DNA of 64,000 bases from Pectobacterium aroidearum (GCF_041228105.1 NZ_CP166097.1:4836001-4900000), one strand, 5' to 3'; counted from the stretch's first letter, positions 1 through 10,135 are shown. Made by a program: numbers and translations. Notes: generated from the sequence alone by a model not told the origin.

Positions 1-235
1 GGTCGCGTTGCCACTCTTCCGGCGTATAGGCCTTGATTGACAGTGCGTGAATGCGGTTATCCGCGATGTACTCCATCAGCGGCGCATAAACGGCCTGCTG
101 TTTTTTGACTCGGCTCATTCCAGCAAAAAGTCCGCCCACCACGATGACCTGAAAATGGCTGCCATCACCAGAAACATGGGCTTCTTCCAGTGCTAATGCG
201 TTCATCAGCACGTCTTTAATTTCGTTATTTTCCAT
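1..235 (-). CDS. ibaG: BolA-family protein IbaG (3' end cut by window)
   Basis: This is the first 78 codons of a small BolA-like protein; the last few codons lie outside the window. The translation begins [20 protein letters not shown] and continues with the BolA core [20 protein letters not shown] and [13 protein letters not shown]. BolA-family proteins pair with monothiol glutaredoxins in Fe-S handling, and IbaG in particular is linked to acid stress. The gene lies just downstream of mlaB as in E. coli, but an intervening terminator-like hairpin suggests its own promoter. Start is the ATG at 233-235. Confidence 0.85.
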   Translation of the reverse strand, partial: MENNEIKDVLMNALALEEAHVSGDGSHFQVIVVGGLFAGMSRVKKQQAVYAPLMEYIADNRIHALSIKAYTPEEWQRD

Positions 236-314
236 CGCTCTCGATTTCTATGTCAGGGGGAGATGATTTACAGGGAGGTATCTTAGATGAATATGGCGCT
301 ATCTTAAACAAAGA

Positions 315-349
315 ATACGCCCCTTCAGACAATGCCTAAAGGGGCGTAT
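315..349 (-). terminator. Terminator-like hairpin after mlaB
   Basis: A perfect 11-bp inverted repeat (ATACGCCCCTT / AAGGGGCGTAT) is followed on the minus strand by a T-rich stretch (TTCTTTGTTT). It would end the mlaFEDCB transcript and separate it from ibaG. Confidence 0.65.
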
Positions 350-369
350 CCGGTAACCCGTGTTACCGT

Positions 370-660
370 TTAAGACACTGGAATGATTTCATTCAGGTTA
401 TAGAGCGCAATGAGCGTTTTTAACCGATCGCTGGCGCCGACAATCGTTATCTCACGGCCTGAAGACGGCTGTTGATAAACGTGCATCAGCAATGCCAACC
501 CGGCAGAATCAACGCGGTTTAACCCCGACACATCCAACACGGTTTTACCCACGAGCAGCGATTCACGCTGCTGCCAGAAGGGTAACAGCGTTTCACGATC
601 CAGATCGCCCGTTAACGCCAGCGTGTCGTCCTGCGCCTGCCAGTTCAATGCGTTAGCCAT
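370..660 (-). CDS. mlaB: MlaB, STAS-domain subunit of the Mla lipid transporter
   Basis: MlaB is the cytoplasmic STAS protein that binds and stabilises the MlaF ATPase in the inner-membrane MlaFEDB complex. The 96-aa product shows the STAS core LDVSGLNRVDSAGLALLMH, where the E. coli VDTGG Thr is Ser. I chose the ATG giving MANALNW because it matches the E. coli N-terminus and has a GGG element 8 nt upstream; an ATG two codons earlier and a TTG four codons earlier are alternatives. It begins 14 nt after the mlaC stop, at the end of the operon. Confidence 0.88.
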   Translation of the reverse strand: MANALNWQAQDDTLALTGDLDRETLLPFWQQRESLLVGKTVLDVSGLNRVDSAGLALLMHVYQQPSSGREITIVGASDRLKTLIALYNLNEIIPVS

Positions 661-673
661 GTTCATACCCAAA

Positions 674-1303
674 TTACTTTTTCTGATCCAACGTGATGGT
701 CTGCTTCGCTGAGGATTCCAGCTGTTGAGTCAGGCCATCAACGCCTTTCTGACGCAGAATGGTCGCCCACTCATTTTGCTTCGTGGTGATCATACTGACG
801 CCTTCGGCAATCATGTCGTACGCCTGCCAGTTACCAGTTTTGCTGTTCTTACGCCATTGGAAATCCAGACGCACCGGAGGGCGACCACCGTTATCAATGA
901 TGGTCACGCGAATAGAAATAATATCGGCATTGCCCAGCGGCTGTTCAGGGGCGATCTGGTAGGTTTGGCCGTTGTACATCGCCAAAGCCTGACCGTAAGC
1001 CTGCTCCAGATAAGCTTCAAACGCTTTGAAGTAGGCATCACGCTGTGCCGGTGTCGCGTCTTTGTAGTAACGCCCCAGAACCAGCGCACCGGCGTATCTC
1101 ACCTGAACATACGGCAGCAGTTCTTCACGCACGACAGTACGCAAATAGTCAGGGCTTTGTTTAATCTTTGGTTGCTCGCTCTTCAAGCGGTCAAAAGTTT
1201 TTTCCGCTGCTTCATTCATCAAACGATAAGGGTTCGTTTGATCCGCCGCGTTGGCTAATGGTGCCACCACCAGTAAAGCTACCATCAGTAAACGTTTAAA
1301 CAT
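674..1303 (-). CDS. mlaC: MlaC, periplasmic phospholipid-binding shuttle
   Basis: This soluble periplasmic carrier ferries phospholipid between the outer-membrane MlaA-porin complex and inner-membrane MlaFEDB, keeping lipid asymmetry. The 209-aa product starts with a clear signal peptide ([20 protein letters not shown], cleavage after ANA or NAA). It is full length for the family. It sits 12 nt after mlaD and 13 nt before mlaB in the operon. Confidence 0.93.
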   Translation of the reverse strand: MFKRLLMVALLVVAPLANAADQTNPYRLMNEAAEKTFDRLKSEQPKIKQSPDYLRTVVREELLPYVQVRYAGALVLGRYYKDATPAQRDAYFKAFEAYLEQAYGQALAMYNGQTYQIAPEQPLGNADIISIRVTIIDNGGRPPVRLDFQWRKNSKTGNWQAYDMIAEGVSMITTKQNEWATILRQKGVDGLTQQLESSAKQTITLDQKK

Positions 1304-1315
1304 GCAGATATCCTC

Positions 1316-1882
1316 TTATGGATGTGAAGGAACGGGTTCATTATGGTGCTCAGAGGTTGCCGCAGGATCGGCACCCGGCTCTGTACCCGATTGACCGGCA
1401 TTATCTTCGCTATTACCGCCGCTCTTATATAGGAATTGACCGATGAGATCTTCAAGCACCATCGCTGACTTGGTGTCCTGAATCACACCGCCATCCTTCA
1501 GGATCGTGGTGCCCATATCCTCATCTTCAAATCCAATGTTCAGTGACAGATACTGTTCGCCCAGCAAACCAGAAGTACGAATGGCCAGAGAACTGGTATC
1601 AGGAATATGATCGTAGCGCTGCTGAATATCCATCGCTACGCGCGGCAGGTAGGTTTTCTCGTCCAGCGAAATATCCGCCACGCGGCCAATGACCACGCCG
1701 CCAATTCTGATTGGAGAACGCGCTTTCAGCCCGCCAATGTTGTCAAATGTCGCGTACAGACGGTACGTCGGCTCACTGCCGATCGACTTGAGATCCGCCA
1801 CTTTCAGGCATAAAAACAGGATGGCAGCCAGCGCGATCAACATAAACACACCAACCCAGACTTCAGTTTTCTTTGTTTGCAT
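1316..1882 (-). CDS. mlaD: MlaD, MCE-domain lipid-binding subunit
   Basis: MlaD is an inner-membrane-anchored MCE protein that forms the hexameric ring of MlaFEDB and receives lipid from MlaC. The protein has one N-terminal TM helix (residues 8-26), then the MCE domain with YATFDNIGGLKARSPIRIGG and TSGLLGEQYLSLNIGF. The tail (about residue 155 on) is low-complexity, rich in Gly, Glu and Pro. I chose MQTKKTEVW, five codons inside the longest frame, because it matches E. coli MlaD; the product is then 188 aa. Confidence 0.92.
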   Translation of the reverse strand: MQTKKTEVWVGVFMLIALAAILFLCLKVADLKSIGSEPTYRLYATFDNIGGLKARSPIRIGGVVIGRVADISLDEKTYLPRVAMDIQQRYDHIPDTSSLAIRTSGLLGEQYLSLNIGFEDEDMGTTILKDGGVIQDTKSAMVLEDLIGQFLYKSGGNSEDNAGQSGTEPGADPAATSEHHNEPVPSHP

Positions 1883-1886
1883 CGAC

Positions 1887-2669
1887 TCAGTTCCCAAACA
1901 TCAGTGCTGTCAGCACAAAATCCAATCCCAGTACCGCTAACGACGAGTGCACGACGGTTCGGGTCGTTGCACGGCTAATCCCTTCAGACGTCGGGATCGC
2001 GTCATAGCCGTTAAACAGTGCAATCCAGGTCACAGTAATCGCAAATACGACACTTTTAATCACGCAGTTCAAGACATCCTGACGCCAGTCAACCGCGCCC
2101 TGCATAGCGGACCAAAAGAACCCGCTATCGATGCCTTTCCAGTCCACACCGACCAGCGCGCCACCCCAAATGCCTACGGCGACAAAAATCACCGCCAGCA
2201 GGGGCATGCTGATGAGCCCTGCCCAGAAGCGTGGCGCCACAACACGGCGCAGCGGATCGACGGCCATCATTTCCATGCTGGAGAGCTGTTCCGTTGCCTT
2301 CATCAAGCCGATTTCCGCCGTCAGCGCGGAACCGGCACGTCCGGCGAACAGCAGCGCCGTCACCACCGGACCCAGCTCACGCAGCAGCGACAGCGCCACC
2401 ATCATGCCCAGGCTGGCTTCAGCGCTGTACGTCGTCAGGACGATATAGCCCTGCAACCCCAGCACCATGCCGATGAACAGGCCGGAAACCATGATGATCA
2501 GCAGCGACTGTACACCCACGCTGTAAAGCTGTTTCACCAACAACGGCCACTGTTTTCTGAATTCGGGTTTACCCACCAGCGCATTAAATAACATCAACCC
2601 GGCGCGTCCAAACGCCGCACTGGTGGAAATACCCTGACGCCCAAGCGACGCCAACGTCCGTAATAACAT
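1887..2669 (-). CDS. mlaE: MlaE, permease of the Mla transporter
   Basis: MlaE is the membrane permease of the MlaFEDB ABC system that moves phospholipid to or from the outer membrane. The 260-aa protein has 5-6 hydrophobic segments and the conserved family segment [20 protein letters not shown]. It ends 4 nt before mlaD and starts 7 nt after the mlaF stop, so it is part of a tightly packed operon. Confidence 0.93.
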   Translation of the reverse strand: MLLRTLASLGRQGISTSAAFGRAGLMLFNALVGKPEFRKQWPLLVKQLYSVGVQSLLIIMVSGLFIGMVLGLQGYIVLTTYSAEASLGMMVALSLLRELGPVVTALLFAGRAGSALTAEIGLMKATEQLSSMEMMAVDPLRRVVAPRFWAGLISMPLLAVIFVAVGIWGGALVGVDWKGIDSGFFWSAMQGAVDWRQDVLNCVIKSVVFAITVTWIALFNGYDAIPTSEGISRATTRTVVHSSLAVLGLDFVLTALMFGN

Positions 2670-2676
2670 GACTGCG

Positions 2677-3489
2677 TTAACCCCCTGAACCTAGCAGCGA
2701 CGTTTTATAGTCGCCCGCCGGAAAACGGAAAGGCACTGGCCCGTCGGCGATACCATCCAGAAACTGACGGACCTGCGGGTCATTGTTCGCCCTCAGCTGA
2801 TCCGCCGTTCCTTCTGCCACCACTCGTTTGTCGGCCACGATATACGCGTAATCGGCGATGCTCATCACCTCAGGTACATCGTGAGAAACCACAATGCAGG
2901 TCACACCCAATGCATGGTTCAACTCATCAATGAGCTTCACCAGCGTCCCCAGCGTGATCGGATCCTGCCCGACAAAAGGCTCATCAAACATAATCAACTG
3001 CGGATCGAGCGCAATCGCTCTCGCCAGCGCCGCACGCCGCGCCATGCCGCCGGACAGTTCCGCAGGCATCAGTTCCGCCGCACCGCGTAGCCCCACCGCT
3101 TCCAGCTTCATCATGACGATGCTACGCAGCAGCGATTCCGGTAGCCTGGAATGTTCACGCAGCGGCCAGGCAACATTATCAAACACGTTTAAATCGGTGA
3201 ATAACGCCCCGGACTGAAACAACATGCTCATTTTCTTGCGCGCGTTATACAGTTCGCTGCGCGACAGCGTCGGGATATTCTCGCCATCAAACCAGATGTC
3301 GCCGCTGTCCGGCTGTAGCTGCCCGCCAATCAGGCGCAACAGCGTGGTTTTACCGATGCCGGAAGGCCCCATGATCGCGGTGACCTTACCTTTAGGCACA
3401 TTCAGCGTGATGTCCGTAAAAATCTCTCGCTCTCCGCGCCGGAAGCTAAGACCACGGATCTCAACCAGATTAGTTGCCTCATGGTGCAT
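2677..3489 (-). CDS. mlaF: MlaF, ATPase of the Mla transporter
   Basis: MlaF is the ABC ATPase powering the Mla phospholipid transporter. Walker A GPSGIGKT lies near residues 41-48, followed by the signature [14 protein letters not shown], Walker B LIMFDEPF and the switch His in VVSHDVPE. The start MHHEATNLV places NLV exactly as in E. coli (MEQSVANLV) and has AAGG about 10 nt upstream; an ATG three codons earlier is possible but has SD spacing of only 1 nt. First gene of mlaFEDCB; 270 aa. Confidence 0.93.
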   Translation of the reverse strand: MHHEATNLVEIRGLSFRRGEREIFTDITLNVPKGKVTAIMGPSGIGKTTLLRLIGGQLQPDSGDIWFDGENIPTLSRSELYNARKKMSMLFQSGALFTDLNVFDNVAWPLREHSRLPESLLRSIVMMKLEAVGLRGAAELMPAELSGGMARRAALARAIALDPQLIMFDEPFVGQDPITLGTLVKLIDELNHALGVTCIVVSHDVPEVMSIADYAYIVADKRVVAEGTADQLRANNDPQVRQFLDGIADGPVPFRFPAGDYKTSLLGSGG

Positions 3490-3790
3490 TATTTCCATTC
3501 CTTACCAATCAGTACGCCAGTCAGTACGCTTATGCAGCGTCTTTCACTCCAGCCTAACGGCTGACTGTCATCAACGTGAGAGTTTTACAAAAACTTACCG
3601 TAAGTTCTTGTCCAAAATGGCGGCATAAGCCGTTATCGGGTTTTACTTATCGCGACAGGTTTTACTTTTTCGCCTAGCACCGTCAGAATTAGCACTCATC
3701 ACAGAAAAATGCTTTTTGTGCGAAATTCGTCCAGAAATGCTGACTTATTCGACAACAAGCCAGTGATTATATCCTATTAAAGGACGCTGC
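3490..3790. promoter_or_regulatory. Divergent mlaF / yrbG promoter region
   Basis: About 300 bp separate the divergent mla operon and the yrbG-kds-lpt run. No gene is visible. The right half is AT-rich and would have to hold promoters for both directions. Specific -10/-35 boxes could not be assigned with confidence. Confidence 0.5.
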
Positions 3791-4756
3791 ATGCTTTTTG
3801 CAACACTACTCTTGTTCGTTGGTTTGCTACTACTGGTCTACGGTGCCGACCGTCTTGTCTATGGCGCTGCCGTGCTTGCGCGTTCCCTTGGCTTACCGCC
3901 TTTCGTCATCGGTATCACGATTGTGGGCTTCGGCACCTCTCTACCCGAGCTGATCGTTTCCGTTACCGCCGCCTTGAACGATCAGAACGATATGGCCGTT
4001 GGTAATGTTATCGGCTCTAATATCGCCAATATCTTACTCATTCTCGGCAGCGCAGCGCTCATTCGGCCGCTGACAGTACATTCAGCTATCCTGCGCCGAG
4101 AATTGCCGCTCATGTTGTCGGTCACTTTATTGTGTGGCGTTTTGCTGCATGATAGCTACCTGAGCCGCGCCGACGGCATGATGCTGCTCTTTGCCGCCAT
4201 TCTCTGCCTGGTGTTGATACTTCGCATGGCACAACAGGCGCAGCGGGAAGGCGGCGATAGCCTGACCCGCGAACAACTGGCGGAACTCCCACAGGACGAC
4301 AGCAACCAGATGGTCGCCGTACTGTGGCTGATTCTTGGCATGATTATTTTACCCATGGCTGCCCGCATGGTGGTGGATAACGCCACCGTCATTGCACGCT
4401 ACTTCGATGTCAGCGAATTGACCATTGGACTGACGATATTGGCTATCGGCACCAGCCTGCCCGAGCTTGCTACCGCCATCGTCGGGACGTTGAAGAAAGA
4501 AGATGATATTGCGCTGGGCAACCTGATTGGCTCGAACATTTTTAATATCGCGATTGTGCTGGGCGTCCCCGCGCTGCTCTCGCCGGGCGCACTGAATCCT
4601 CAGGTTTTTCAGCGCGACTATTGGGTCATGCTGGCGGCGAGCGTGCTGTTGACCGCACTGTGCCTCAGCAAAAAACGCCGTATCGGACAGGGCGCGGGCG
4701 CATTATTATGCTGCGCGTTTATCGCCTACCTGACGGTGTTGTTCTTTTTTTCATAA
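3791..4756 (+). CDS. yrbG: YrbG, sodium/calcium exchanger family protein
   Basis: This inner-membrane protein belongs to the CaCA (Ca2+/cation antiporter) family. The two inverted halves each carry an alpha repeat: GFGTSLPELIVS near residue 55 and AIGTSLPELATA near residue 220. Each repeat is followed by GNVIGSN or GNLIGSN. The 321-aa protein is almost entirely hydrophobic, with about ten TM helices. The physiological ion and the role in E. coli remain unsettled. It heads the run into kdsD. Confidence 0.9.
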   Translation: MLFATLLLFVGLLLLVYGADRLVYGAAVLARSLGLPPFVIGITIVGFGTSLPELIVSVTAALNDQNDMAVGNVIGSNIANILLILGSAALIRPLTVHSAILRRELPLMLSVTLLCGVLLHDSYLSRADGMMLLFAAILCLVLILRMAQQAQREGGDSLTREQLAELPQDDSNQMVAVLWLILGMIILPMAARMVVDNATVIARYFDVSELTIGLTILAIGTSLPELATAIVGTLKKEDDIALGNLIGSNIFNIAIVLGVPALLSPGALNPQVFQRDYWVMLAASVLLTALCLSKKRRIGQGAGALLCCAFIAYLTVLFFFS

Positions 4757-4813
4757 GAAACTGTTTTTCATAATTCAGCTGTTCCGTTTTTCATCATAAT
4801 CAGGACTATTGGT

Positions 4814-5905
4814 ATGTCACAGTTTGAACAAGATGCTCATCTAAAACAGCAGTCTGACCGTGCACTATCCGATCATGCAACACAAGCCGATCACGCAACA
4901 CAAGCCGATCATACGCGACAAAAGTCTCATGAACTGCCAGCCGATTTCGACTTCCAGCAGGCGGGTAAGCAGGTAATAAGCATCGAACGCGATGGGCTTG
5001 CGCAATTAGATCAGTACATTGATGATAATTTTACCCTCGCCTGTAAAAAGATATTCGATTGCCAAGGCAAAGTTGTGGTGATGGGAATGGGCAAATCCGG
5101 TCACATTGGCTGCAAGATGGCCGCGACTTTCGCCAGTACCGGTACGCCTGCTTTTTTTGTTCACCCAGGCGAAGCCAGCCACGGCGACCTCGGTATGGTA
5201 ACGCCGCACGATATCGTGATCGCCATTTCCAACTCTGGCGAGTCCCATGAGATTCTGTCGCTGATTCCCGTCCTGAAACGTCAGAAAGTGTTCCTGATCT
5301 GCATGACCAGCGCGCCAGAAAGTACAATGGGTAAAGCGGCAGATATTCACCTGTGCGTGCACGTCCCGCAGGAAGCCTGCCCGCTTGGTCTGGCTCCCAC
5401 TTCCAGCACGACCGCGACGTTGGTCATGGGAGATGCGCTGGCCGTGGCGTTGCTACAGGCACGCGGCTTTACCGCCGAAGATTTTGCCCTTTCTCACCCT
5501 GGTGGCGCACTCGGCCGCAAACTTTTACTGCGCGTCAGCGATATCATGCATTCAGGCGACGAGATTCCGCATGTCCCACACGATGCTTCACTCCGTGATG
5601 CACTGGTGGAAATTACGCGCAAAAATCTGGGTATGACGGTAATCTGCGAGGCGGATATGAAAATTCAGGGCATCTTTACCGATGGTGACCTGCGCCGCAT
5701 CTTCGACATGAATATTGACTTGAACAGCGCGCGCATTGCTGATGTGATGACCGCGGGCGGCATCCGGGTCGCACCGCAAACGCTGGCGGTGGATGCACTT
5801 AACCTGATGCAGTCACGCCACATCACCTCAGTACTGGTGGCAGAAAACGATCGTCTGGTCGGGATCGTCCATATGCACGATATGCTGCGGGCTGGCGTGG
5901 TTTAA
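4814..5905 (+). CDS. kdsD: KdsD, D-arabinose 5-phosphate isomerase
   Basis: KdsD converts ribulose 5-phosphate to arabinose 5-phosphate, the first step of Kdo synthesis for LPS. It has an SIS domain (VVVMGMGKSGHIGCKMAATFASTGT, then SNSGESHEI) followed by two CBS domains in the C-terminal third. At 363 aa it is about 35 residues longer than E. coli KdsD. The excess is an N-terminal extension partly built from an 18-bp tandem repeat encoding HATQAD units. The catalytic body starts near DFDFQQAGKQV. Confidence 0.93.
   Translation: MSQFEQDAHLKQQSDRALSDHATQADHATQADHTRQKSHELPADFDFQQAGKQVISIERDGLAQLDQYIDDNFTLACKKIFDCQGKVVVMGMGKSGHIGCKMAATFASTGTPAFFVHPGEASHGDLGMVTPHDIVIAISNSGESHEILSLIPVLKRQKVFLICMTSAPESTMGKAADIHLCVHVPQEACPLGLAPTSSTTATLVMGDALAVALLQARGFTAEDFALSHPGGALGRKLLLRVSDIMHSGDEIPHVPHDASLRDALVEITRKNLGMTVICEADMKIQGIFTDGDLRRIFDMNIDLNSARIADVMTAGGIRVAPQTLAVDALNLMQSRHITSVLVAENDRLVGIVHMHDMLRAGVV
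4871..4924 (+). repeat. 18-bp tandem repeat inside kdsD
   Basis: Three consecutive 18-bp units begin GATCAYGCAACACAAGCC; the first two differ by one base and the third is diverged. They encode two copies of DHATQA followed by DHTRQK in the extra N-terminus of KdsD. The unit is a multiple of three, so copy changes keep the frame. Confidence 0.9.
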
Positions 5906-5923
5906 AAGAAAGGATAATTGTGA

Positions 5924-6490
5924 ATGAGTGAAGTCAGGGCGCAAACCGATACCTGCTATGGGCCTGTCGATCAACAGGTACTGGATAAAGCCCGTGAAGT
6001 TCGCCTGTTAATCTGCGACGTTGACGGCGTGATGTCCGATGGTCTGATTTATATGGGCAACCACGGCGAAGAGCTGAAAGCCTTTAACGTCCGCGACGGC
6101 TATGGCATTCGCTGCTTGCTGACATCTGGCATTGAGGTTGCCATCATCACCGGACGCTCGGCAAAACTGCTGGAAGATCGGTGTAAAACACTGGGCATTA
6201 ACCATCTTTATCAGGGGCAATCGGATAAGGTTTTGGCCTTCAACGATCTGTTGGATAAACTATCAGTAACGGCAAATCAGGTCGCGTATATCGGCGACGA
6301 TATGATCGACTGGCCGGTGATGGCACAGGTCGGGTTGAGCGTCGCCGTGGCTGACGCCCACCCGCTGTTGTTACCACGCGCAGATTATGTCACCCGCATT
6401 GCGGGAGGGCGTGGCGCAGTACGTGAGCTGTGTGATTTGATTCTGTTCTCGCAGGACAAGCTGGAGCATGCCAAAGGGTTGTCAATATGA
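5924..6490 (+). CDS. kdsC: KdsC, Kdo 8-phosphate phosphatase
   Basis: KdsC is a HAD-superfamily phosphatase that hydrolyses Kdo 8-phosphate to Kdo, the last step before CMP activation. The HAD motif I is LLICDVDGVMSDG near residue 30, motif II IITGRSA, and the metal site YIGDDMIDWPVM. Length is 188 aa, matching the family. It is separated from kdsD by 18 nt and overlaps lptC by 4 nt (ATGA), which implies translational coupling. Confidence 0.95.
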   Translation: MSEVRAQTDTCYGPVDQQVLDKAREVRLLICDVDGVMSDGLIYMGNHGEELKAFNVRDGYGIRCLLTSGIEVAIITGRSAKLLEDRCKTLGINHLYQGQSDKVLAFNDLLDKLSVTANQVAYIGDDMIDWPVMAQVGLSVAVADAHPLLLPRADYVTRIAGGRGAVRELCDLILFSQDKLEHAKGLSI

Positions 6491-7053
6491 GTAAAACCAA
6501 ACGTTGGCTCACCGCTTTTCTGGCCCTGTTGGTGCTTATCCTTATCGGCTGGAATATTGCGGATGACGACACGGTAGCGGCACCGGATGCAAACGACCCC
6601 GCCGTGCCGGTTTATACCAGCGAAAAGACCAACACCCAGGTATACAGCCCTGCGGGTAAGCTGAGTTACCGACTGATTTCGGAAAAAGCGGAGTATTTCA
6701 ACGACGAGCAGTTGAGTTGGTTTACCGCCCCCGTTGCCACGCTGTTCAACGAACAGGGGACGGCAACCTGGTCAGTACGCGCCGACCGCGCCAAGCTGAC
6801 AAAAGACAAGATGCTCTATCTGTACGGCCACGTCGAGGTGAATAGCCTGACGAAAGACGCACAGCTTCAGCGCATCACAACGAATAATGCCCAGGTGAAT
6901 CTGGTGACGCAGGACGTTTCATCCGATGATGAAGTCACCCTGTACGGGACCAGCTTTACCTCAAGCGGAATGAAAATGCGCGGAAACCTGCGTAATAAAA
7001 CGGCCGAGTTGATCGAAAAGGTAAAAACCTCTTATGAAATCCAAAACCAATAA
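6487..7053 (+). CDS. lptC: LptC, LPS export bitopic protein
   Basis: LptC is anchored in the inner membrane and joins LptB2FG to the periplasmic LptA bridge, receiving LPS from the transporter. There is one N-terminal TM helix (about residues 7-24) followed by a beta-jellyroll domain. Length is 188 aa, close to the E. coli 191. The start overlaps kdsC by 4 nt and the end overlaps lptA by 20 nt. Confidence 0.93.
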   Translation: MSKTKRWLTAFLALLVLILIGWNIADDDTVAAPDANDPAVPVYTSEKTNTQVYSPAGKLSYRLISEKAEYFNDEQLSWFTAPVATLFNEQGTATWSVRADRAKLTKDKMLYLYGHVEVNSLTKDAQLQRITTNNAQVNLVTQDVSSDDEVTLYGTSFTSSGMKMRGNLRNKTAELIEKVKTSYEIQNQ

Positions 7054-7606
7054 CCTGATGCGTAACACCCTGATCGCCAGCTCGCTGTTTGCCGTCAGCG
7101 TTTCCGCCTTTGCCGTCACTGGCGATAGCAACCAACCTATTCGCATTGATTCAGCACAGCAATCTCTGGACATGCAGGGCAATACGGTGACGTTCACCGG
7201 CAATGTTGTCGTGAAACAAGGGACGATTGAAGTAAAAGCCGACAAGGTCGTCGTGACACGCCCACAAGGCACGCAAGGCAGTGAAGTGGTAGAAGGCTAC
7301 GGTAACCCTGTGACGTTCTATCAGATGCAGGACAACGGCAAACCGGTGAAAGGTCACGCGCAGAAAATCCGCTACGAGCTGGCCAAAGACCTTCTGGTGC
7401 TGACAGGCAATGCCTATCTGGAACAGCAGGATAGCAATGTCAAAGGCGATCGCATCACTTATCTGGTGAAACAGCAGCAGATGGAAGCGACCAGCGAAAA
7501 AGGAAAGCGCGTAACGACGGTATTGGTTCCCTCTCAGCTTCAAGATAAAGAGAACAAGAGCCAGCCTTCTCGTTCTCAACAACCGCAACCACGGGTCACT
7601 GAGTAA
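7034..7606 (+). CDS. lptA: LptA, periplasmic LPS transport protein
   Basis: LptA forms the periplasmic oligomeric bridge that carries LPS from LptC to LptD. It has a signal peptide ending in SAFA (about residue 27), then the OstA-like domain containing QQSLDMQGNTVTFTGNVVV. The C-terminal tail is rich in Gln, Ser and Pro and probably disordered. Its start lies inside lptC and its end is 3 nt before lptB, so the three genes are a coupled unit. Confidence 0.95.
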   Translation: MKSKTNNLMRNTLIASSLFAVSVSAFAVTGDSNQPIRIDSAQQSLDMQGNTVTFTGNVVVKQGTIEVKADKVVVTRPQGTQGSEVVEGYGNPVTFYQMQDNGKPVKGHAQKIRYELAKDLLVLTGNAYLEQQDSNVKGDRITYLVKQQQMEATSEKGKRVTTVLVPSQLQDKENKSQPSRSQQPQPRVTE

Positions 7607-7609
7607 GTT

Positions 7610-8335
7610 ATGGCAACATTAACCGCAGAAAATCTGGCCAAGGCGTACAAAGGCCGTAAGGTCGTCGAAAATGTCAGCCTGACCGTCAATTCCGGTGAAA
7701 TCGTCGGCCTGCTCGGGCCGAACGGTGCAGGCAAAACGACAACGTTCTACATGGTTGTGGGTATCGTCCCGCGTGATGAAGGGCGTATTGTCATTGACGA
7801 CGACGACATCAGCCTGCTCCCTTTGCATGAACGTGCACTGCGCGGCATCGGCTACCTGCCGCAGGAAGCCTCTATTTTTCGTCGCTTAAGCGTCTATGAC
7901 AACCTGATGGCCGTGTTACAGATCCGTAAAGATCTGACGACCGAGCAGCAAGAAGATCGTGCCAATGAGTTAATGGAAGAATTCCATATTATTCATTTGC
8001 GCGATAGTCTGGGACAATCGCTGTCCGGTGGGGAAAGACGCCGCGTAGAGATTGCGCGTGCGCTGGCGGCGAATCCGAAGTTCATCCTATTGGATGAACC
8101 GTTTGCGGGCGTAGACCCGATCTCCGTACTGGATATTAAAAAAATCATTGAGCATCTGCGTGACAGCGGACTTGGCGTGTTGATTACCGATCATAACGTC
8201 CGCGAAACGCTCGATGTCTGTGAACGAGCCTACATCGTGAGTCAGGGCAACCTGATCGCCCACGGTTCGCCGACCGATATTCTGGCCGATGAACAGGTGA
8301 AGCGCGTCTATCTGGGCGAAGGCTTCCGACTCTGA
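7610..8335 (+). CDS. lptB: LptB, ATPase of the LPS exporter
   Basis: LptB is the ABC ATPase dimer energising LptFG for LPS extraction. Visible motifs are Walker [10 protein letters not shown] near residue 36, signature [14 protein letters not shown], Walker [13 protein letters not shown] and switch His in ITDHNVRET. The 241-aa length is typical. It is directly followed by rpoN 49 nt downstream, as in many gammaproteobacteria. Confidence 0.96.
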   Translation: MATLTAENLAKAYKGRKVVENVSLTVNSGEIVGLLGPNGAGKTTTFYMVVGIVPRDEGRIVIDDDDISLLPLHERALRGIGYLPQEASIFRRLSVYDNLMAVLQIRKDLTTEQQEDRANELMEEFHIIHLRDSLGQSLSGGERRRVEIARALAANPKFILLDEPFAGVDPISVLDIKKIIEHLRDSGLGVLITDHNVRETLDVCERAYIVSQGNLIAHGSPTDILADEQVKRVYLGEGFRL

Positions 8336-8384
8336 TAGGGTAATATTTTATCTTTGCAGTACTTATGGGACGTTAGCGCGATTT

Positions 8385-9818
8385 ATGAAGCAAGGTTTGC
8401 AACTCAGGCTTAGCCAGCAACTGGCCATGACCCCACAGCTCCAACAGGCCATCCGCCTGTTGCAACTGTCCACGCTTGAATTGCAACAGGAAATTCAGCA
8501 GGCGCTGGAAAGCAATCCGTTGCTCGAACAAACGGATCAGCACGACGAAATCGAGTCATTTGAAAAGGCAGACAGCGATTCGCTGGATACCGGTGAAGCC
8601 CTTGAACAAAGGGACATGCCGGAAGAATTACCGATCGATGCCACCTGGGATGAGATCTACTCCGCAGGCACGCCATCGGGCACTGGCACCGACTATCGCG
8701 ATGAAGAACTGCCGATTTATCAAGGTGAAACCACGCAAACGCTTCAGGATTACCTGATGTGGCAGGTTGAGCTGACGCCGTTTTCAGATACCGACGCGGC
8801 CATCGCGACCTCTATCGTTGATGCCGTCGACAACACCGGCTACCTGACCGTGCCGCTAGAGGACATTCTTGACAGCATCGGCGATGACGACGTGACCTTG
8901 GAAGAAGTCGAAGCTGTACTCAAACGCGTACAACGCTTTGATCCCGTTGGCGTCGCTGCCCGCGATCTGCGTGATTGTATGCTGGTACAGCTTTCCCAAT
9001 TCGCCGATAGCACCCCACGTCTGGCCGAAGCTCGCCTGATCGTCAGCGATCACCTCGATCTGTTAGCCAATCATGATTTCCGCAGCCTGATCCGCGTGAC
9101 TCGTTTAAAAGAAGAGGTGCTGAAAGAAGCACTGGCGTTGATCCAATCGCTCGATCCACGTCCGGGGCAGTCGATCAACACCGGCGAATCCGAATACGTG
9201 ATCCCTGACGTGCTGGTACGAAAAGTTCAAGGCATTTGGGCCGTTGAACTGAACACCGACAGCATTCCCCGCCTGCAGATTAACCAGCAGTATGCGGCGC
9301 TGGGCAACAGCGCACGCAACGACAGCGACGGGCAATTTATCCGCAGCAACCTGCAAGAGGCGCGCTGGCTCATCAAGAGCCTGGAAAGTCGCAATGACAC
9401 GCTGCTGAAAGTAACCCGTTGCATCGTCGAACAGCAGCAGGATTTCTTCGAGCAGGGTGAAGAATTCATGAAGCCCATGGTACTGGCAGACATCGCTCAG
9501 GCGGTGGATATGCATGAATCCACCATCTCACGCGTCACGACACAGAAGTTCCTGCACAGTCCGCGCGGCATTTTTGAACTAAAATATTTCTTCTCCAGCC
9601 ATGTGAATACCGATAGCGGCGGAGAAGCCTCGTCAACGGCCATTCGCGCGCTGGTGAAGAAGCTTATTGCGGCGGAAAACCCCGTCAAACCACTAAGCGA
9701 CAGCAAGCTTACGGCGCTGCTCTCCGATCAGGGCATCATCGTGGCGCGCCGTACCGTGGCAAAATACCGAGAGTCTTTATCTATCCCACCATCAAATCAG
9801 CGTAAACAACTGATTTGA
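8385..9818 (+). CDS. rpoN: RNA polymerase sigma-54 factor
   Basis: Sigma-54 directs RNA polymerase to -24/-12 promoters and needs bacterial enhancer-binding ATPases. The Gln/Leu-rich region I (residues 1-48, [20 protein letters not shown]) is followed by an acidic linker. The core-binding and HTH domains follow, with the RpoN box [12 protein letters not shown] at the C-terminus. Length 477 aa equals E. coli RpoN. In enterics it controls nitrogen genes and, in soft-rot bacteria, the type III secretion HrpL cascade. Confidence 0.97.
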   Translation: MKQGLQLRLSQQLAMTPQLQQAIRLLQLSTLELQQEIQQALESNPLLEQTDQHDEIESFEKADSDSLDTGEALEQRDMPEELPIDATWDEIYSAGTPSGTGTDYRDEELPIYQGETTQTLQDYLMWQVELTPFSDTDAAIATSIVDAVDNTGYLTVPLEDILDSIGDDDVTLEEVEAVLKRVQRFDPVGVAARDLRDCMLVQLSQFADSTPRLAEARLIVSDHLDLLANHDFRSLIRVTRLKEEVLKEALALIQSLDPRPGQSINTGESEYVIPDVLVRKVQGIWAVELNTDSIPRLQINQQYAALGNSARNDSDGQFIRSNLQEARWLIKSLESRNDTLLKVTRCIVEQQQDFFEQGEEFMKPMVLADIAQAVDMHESTISRVTTQKFLHSPRGIFELKYFFSSHVNTDSGGEASSTAIRALVKKLIAAENPVKPLSDSKLTALLSDQGIIVARRTVAKYRESLSIPPSNQRKQLI

Positions 9819-9841
9819 TCTCAACAGAGAAGGAAGACACT

Positions 9842-10129
9842 ATGCAGCTCAATATTACCGGACACCACATCGAGATCACTGAACCGCTGCGTGATTTTGT
9901 GAATGGCAAGTTTGCCAAATTAGAGCAGTATTTTGACCGGATTAATCAGGTCAATGTGGTATTGAGAGTGGAAAAAGTTCAGCAAATTGCCGAGGCCACG
10001 CTCCACGTTAATGGTGGCGAGCTGCATGCAACCTCAGAAGCGGAAGATATGTACGCCGCGATAGATTTATTGATTGATAAACTGGCAAGACAGCTCAATA
10101 AGCATAAAGATAAACTCAAGCAGCACTAA
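9842..10129 (+). CDS. hpf: Hpf, ribosome hibernation promoting factor
   Basis: This short HPF binds the 30S subunit and promotes 100S ribosome dimers in stationary phase together with RMF. The 95-aa sequence is nearly identical to E. coli Hpf (MQLNITG, then KFAKLEQYFDRINQVNVVLR). I chose this ATG, nine codons inside the longest frame, because it matches E. coli and is preceded by AGAGAAGGAA. Confidence 0.96.
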   Translation: MQLNITGHHIEITEPLRDFVNGKFAKLEQYFDRINQVNVVLRVEKVQQIAEATLHVNGGELHATSEAEDMYAAIDLLIDKLARQLNKHKDKLKQH

Positions 10130-10135
10130 TTTTCT

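Noticed and set aside
1947..2591. 214-codon open frame antisense to mlaE
   Set aside because: Composition is rich in His, Gln and Arg as expected from an antisense frame, and mlaE is certain.
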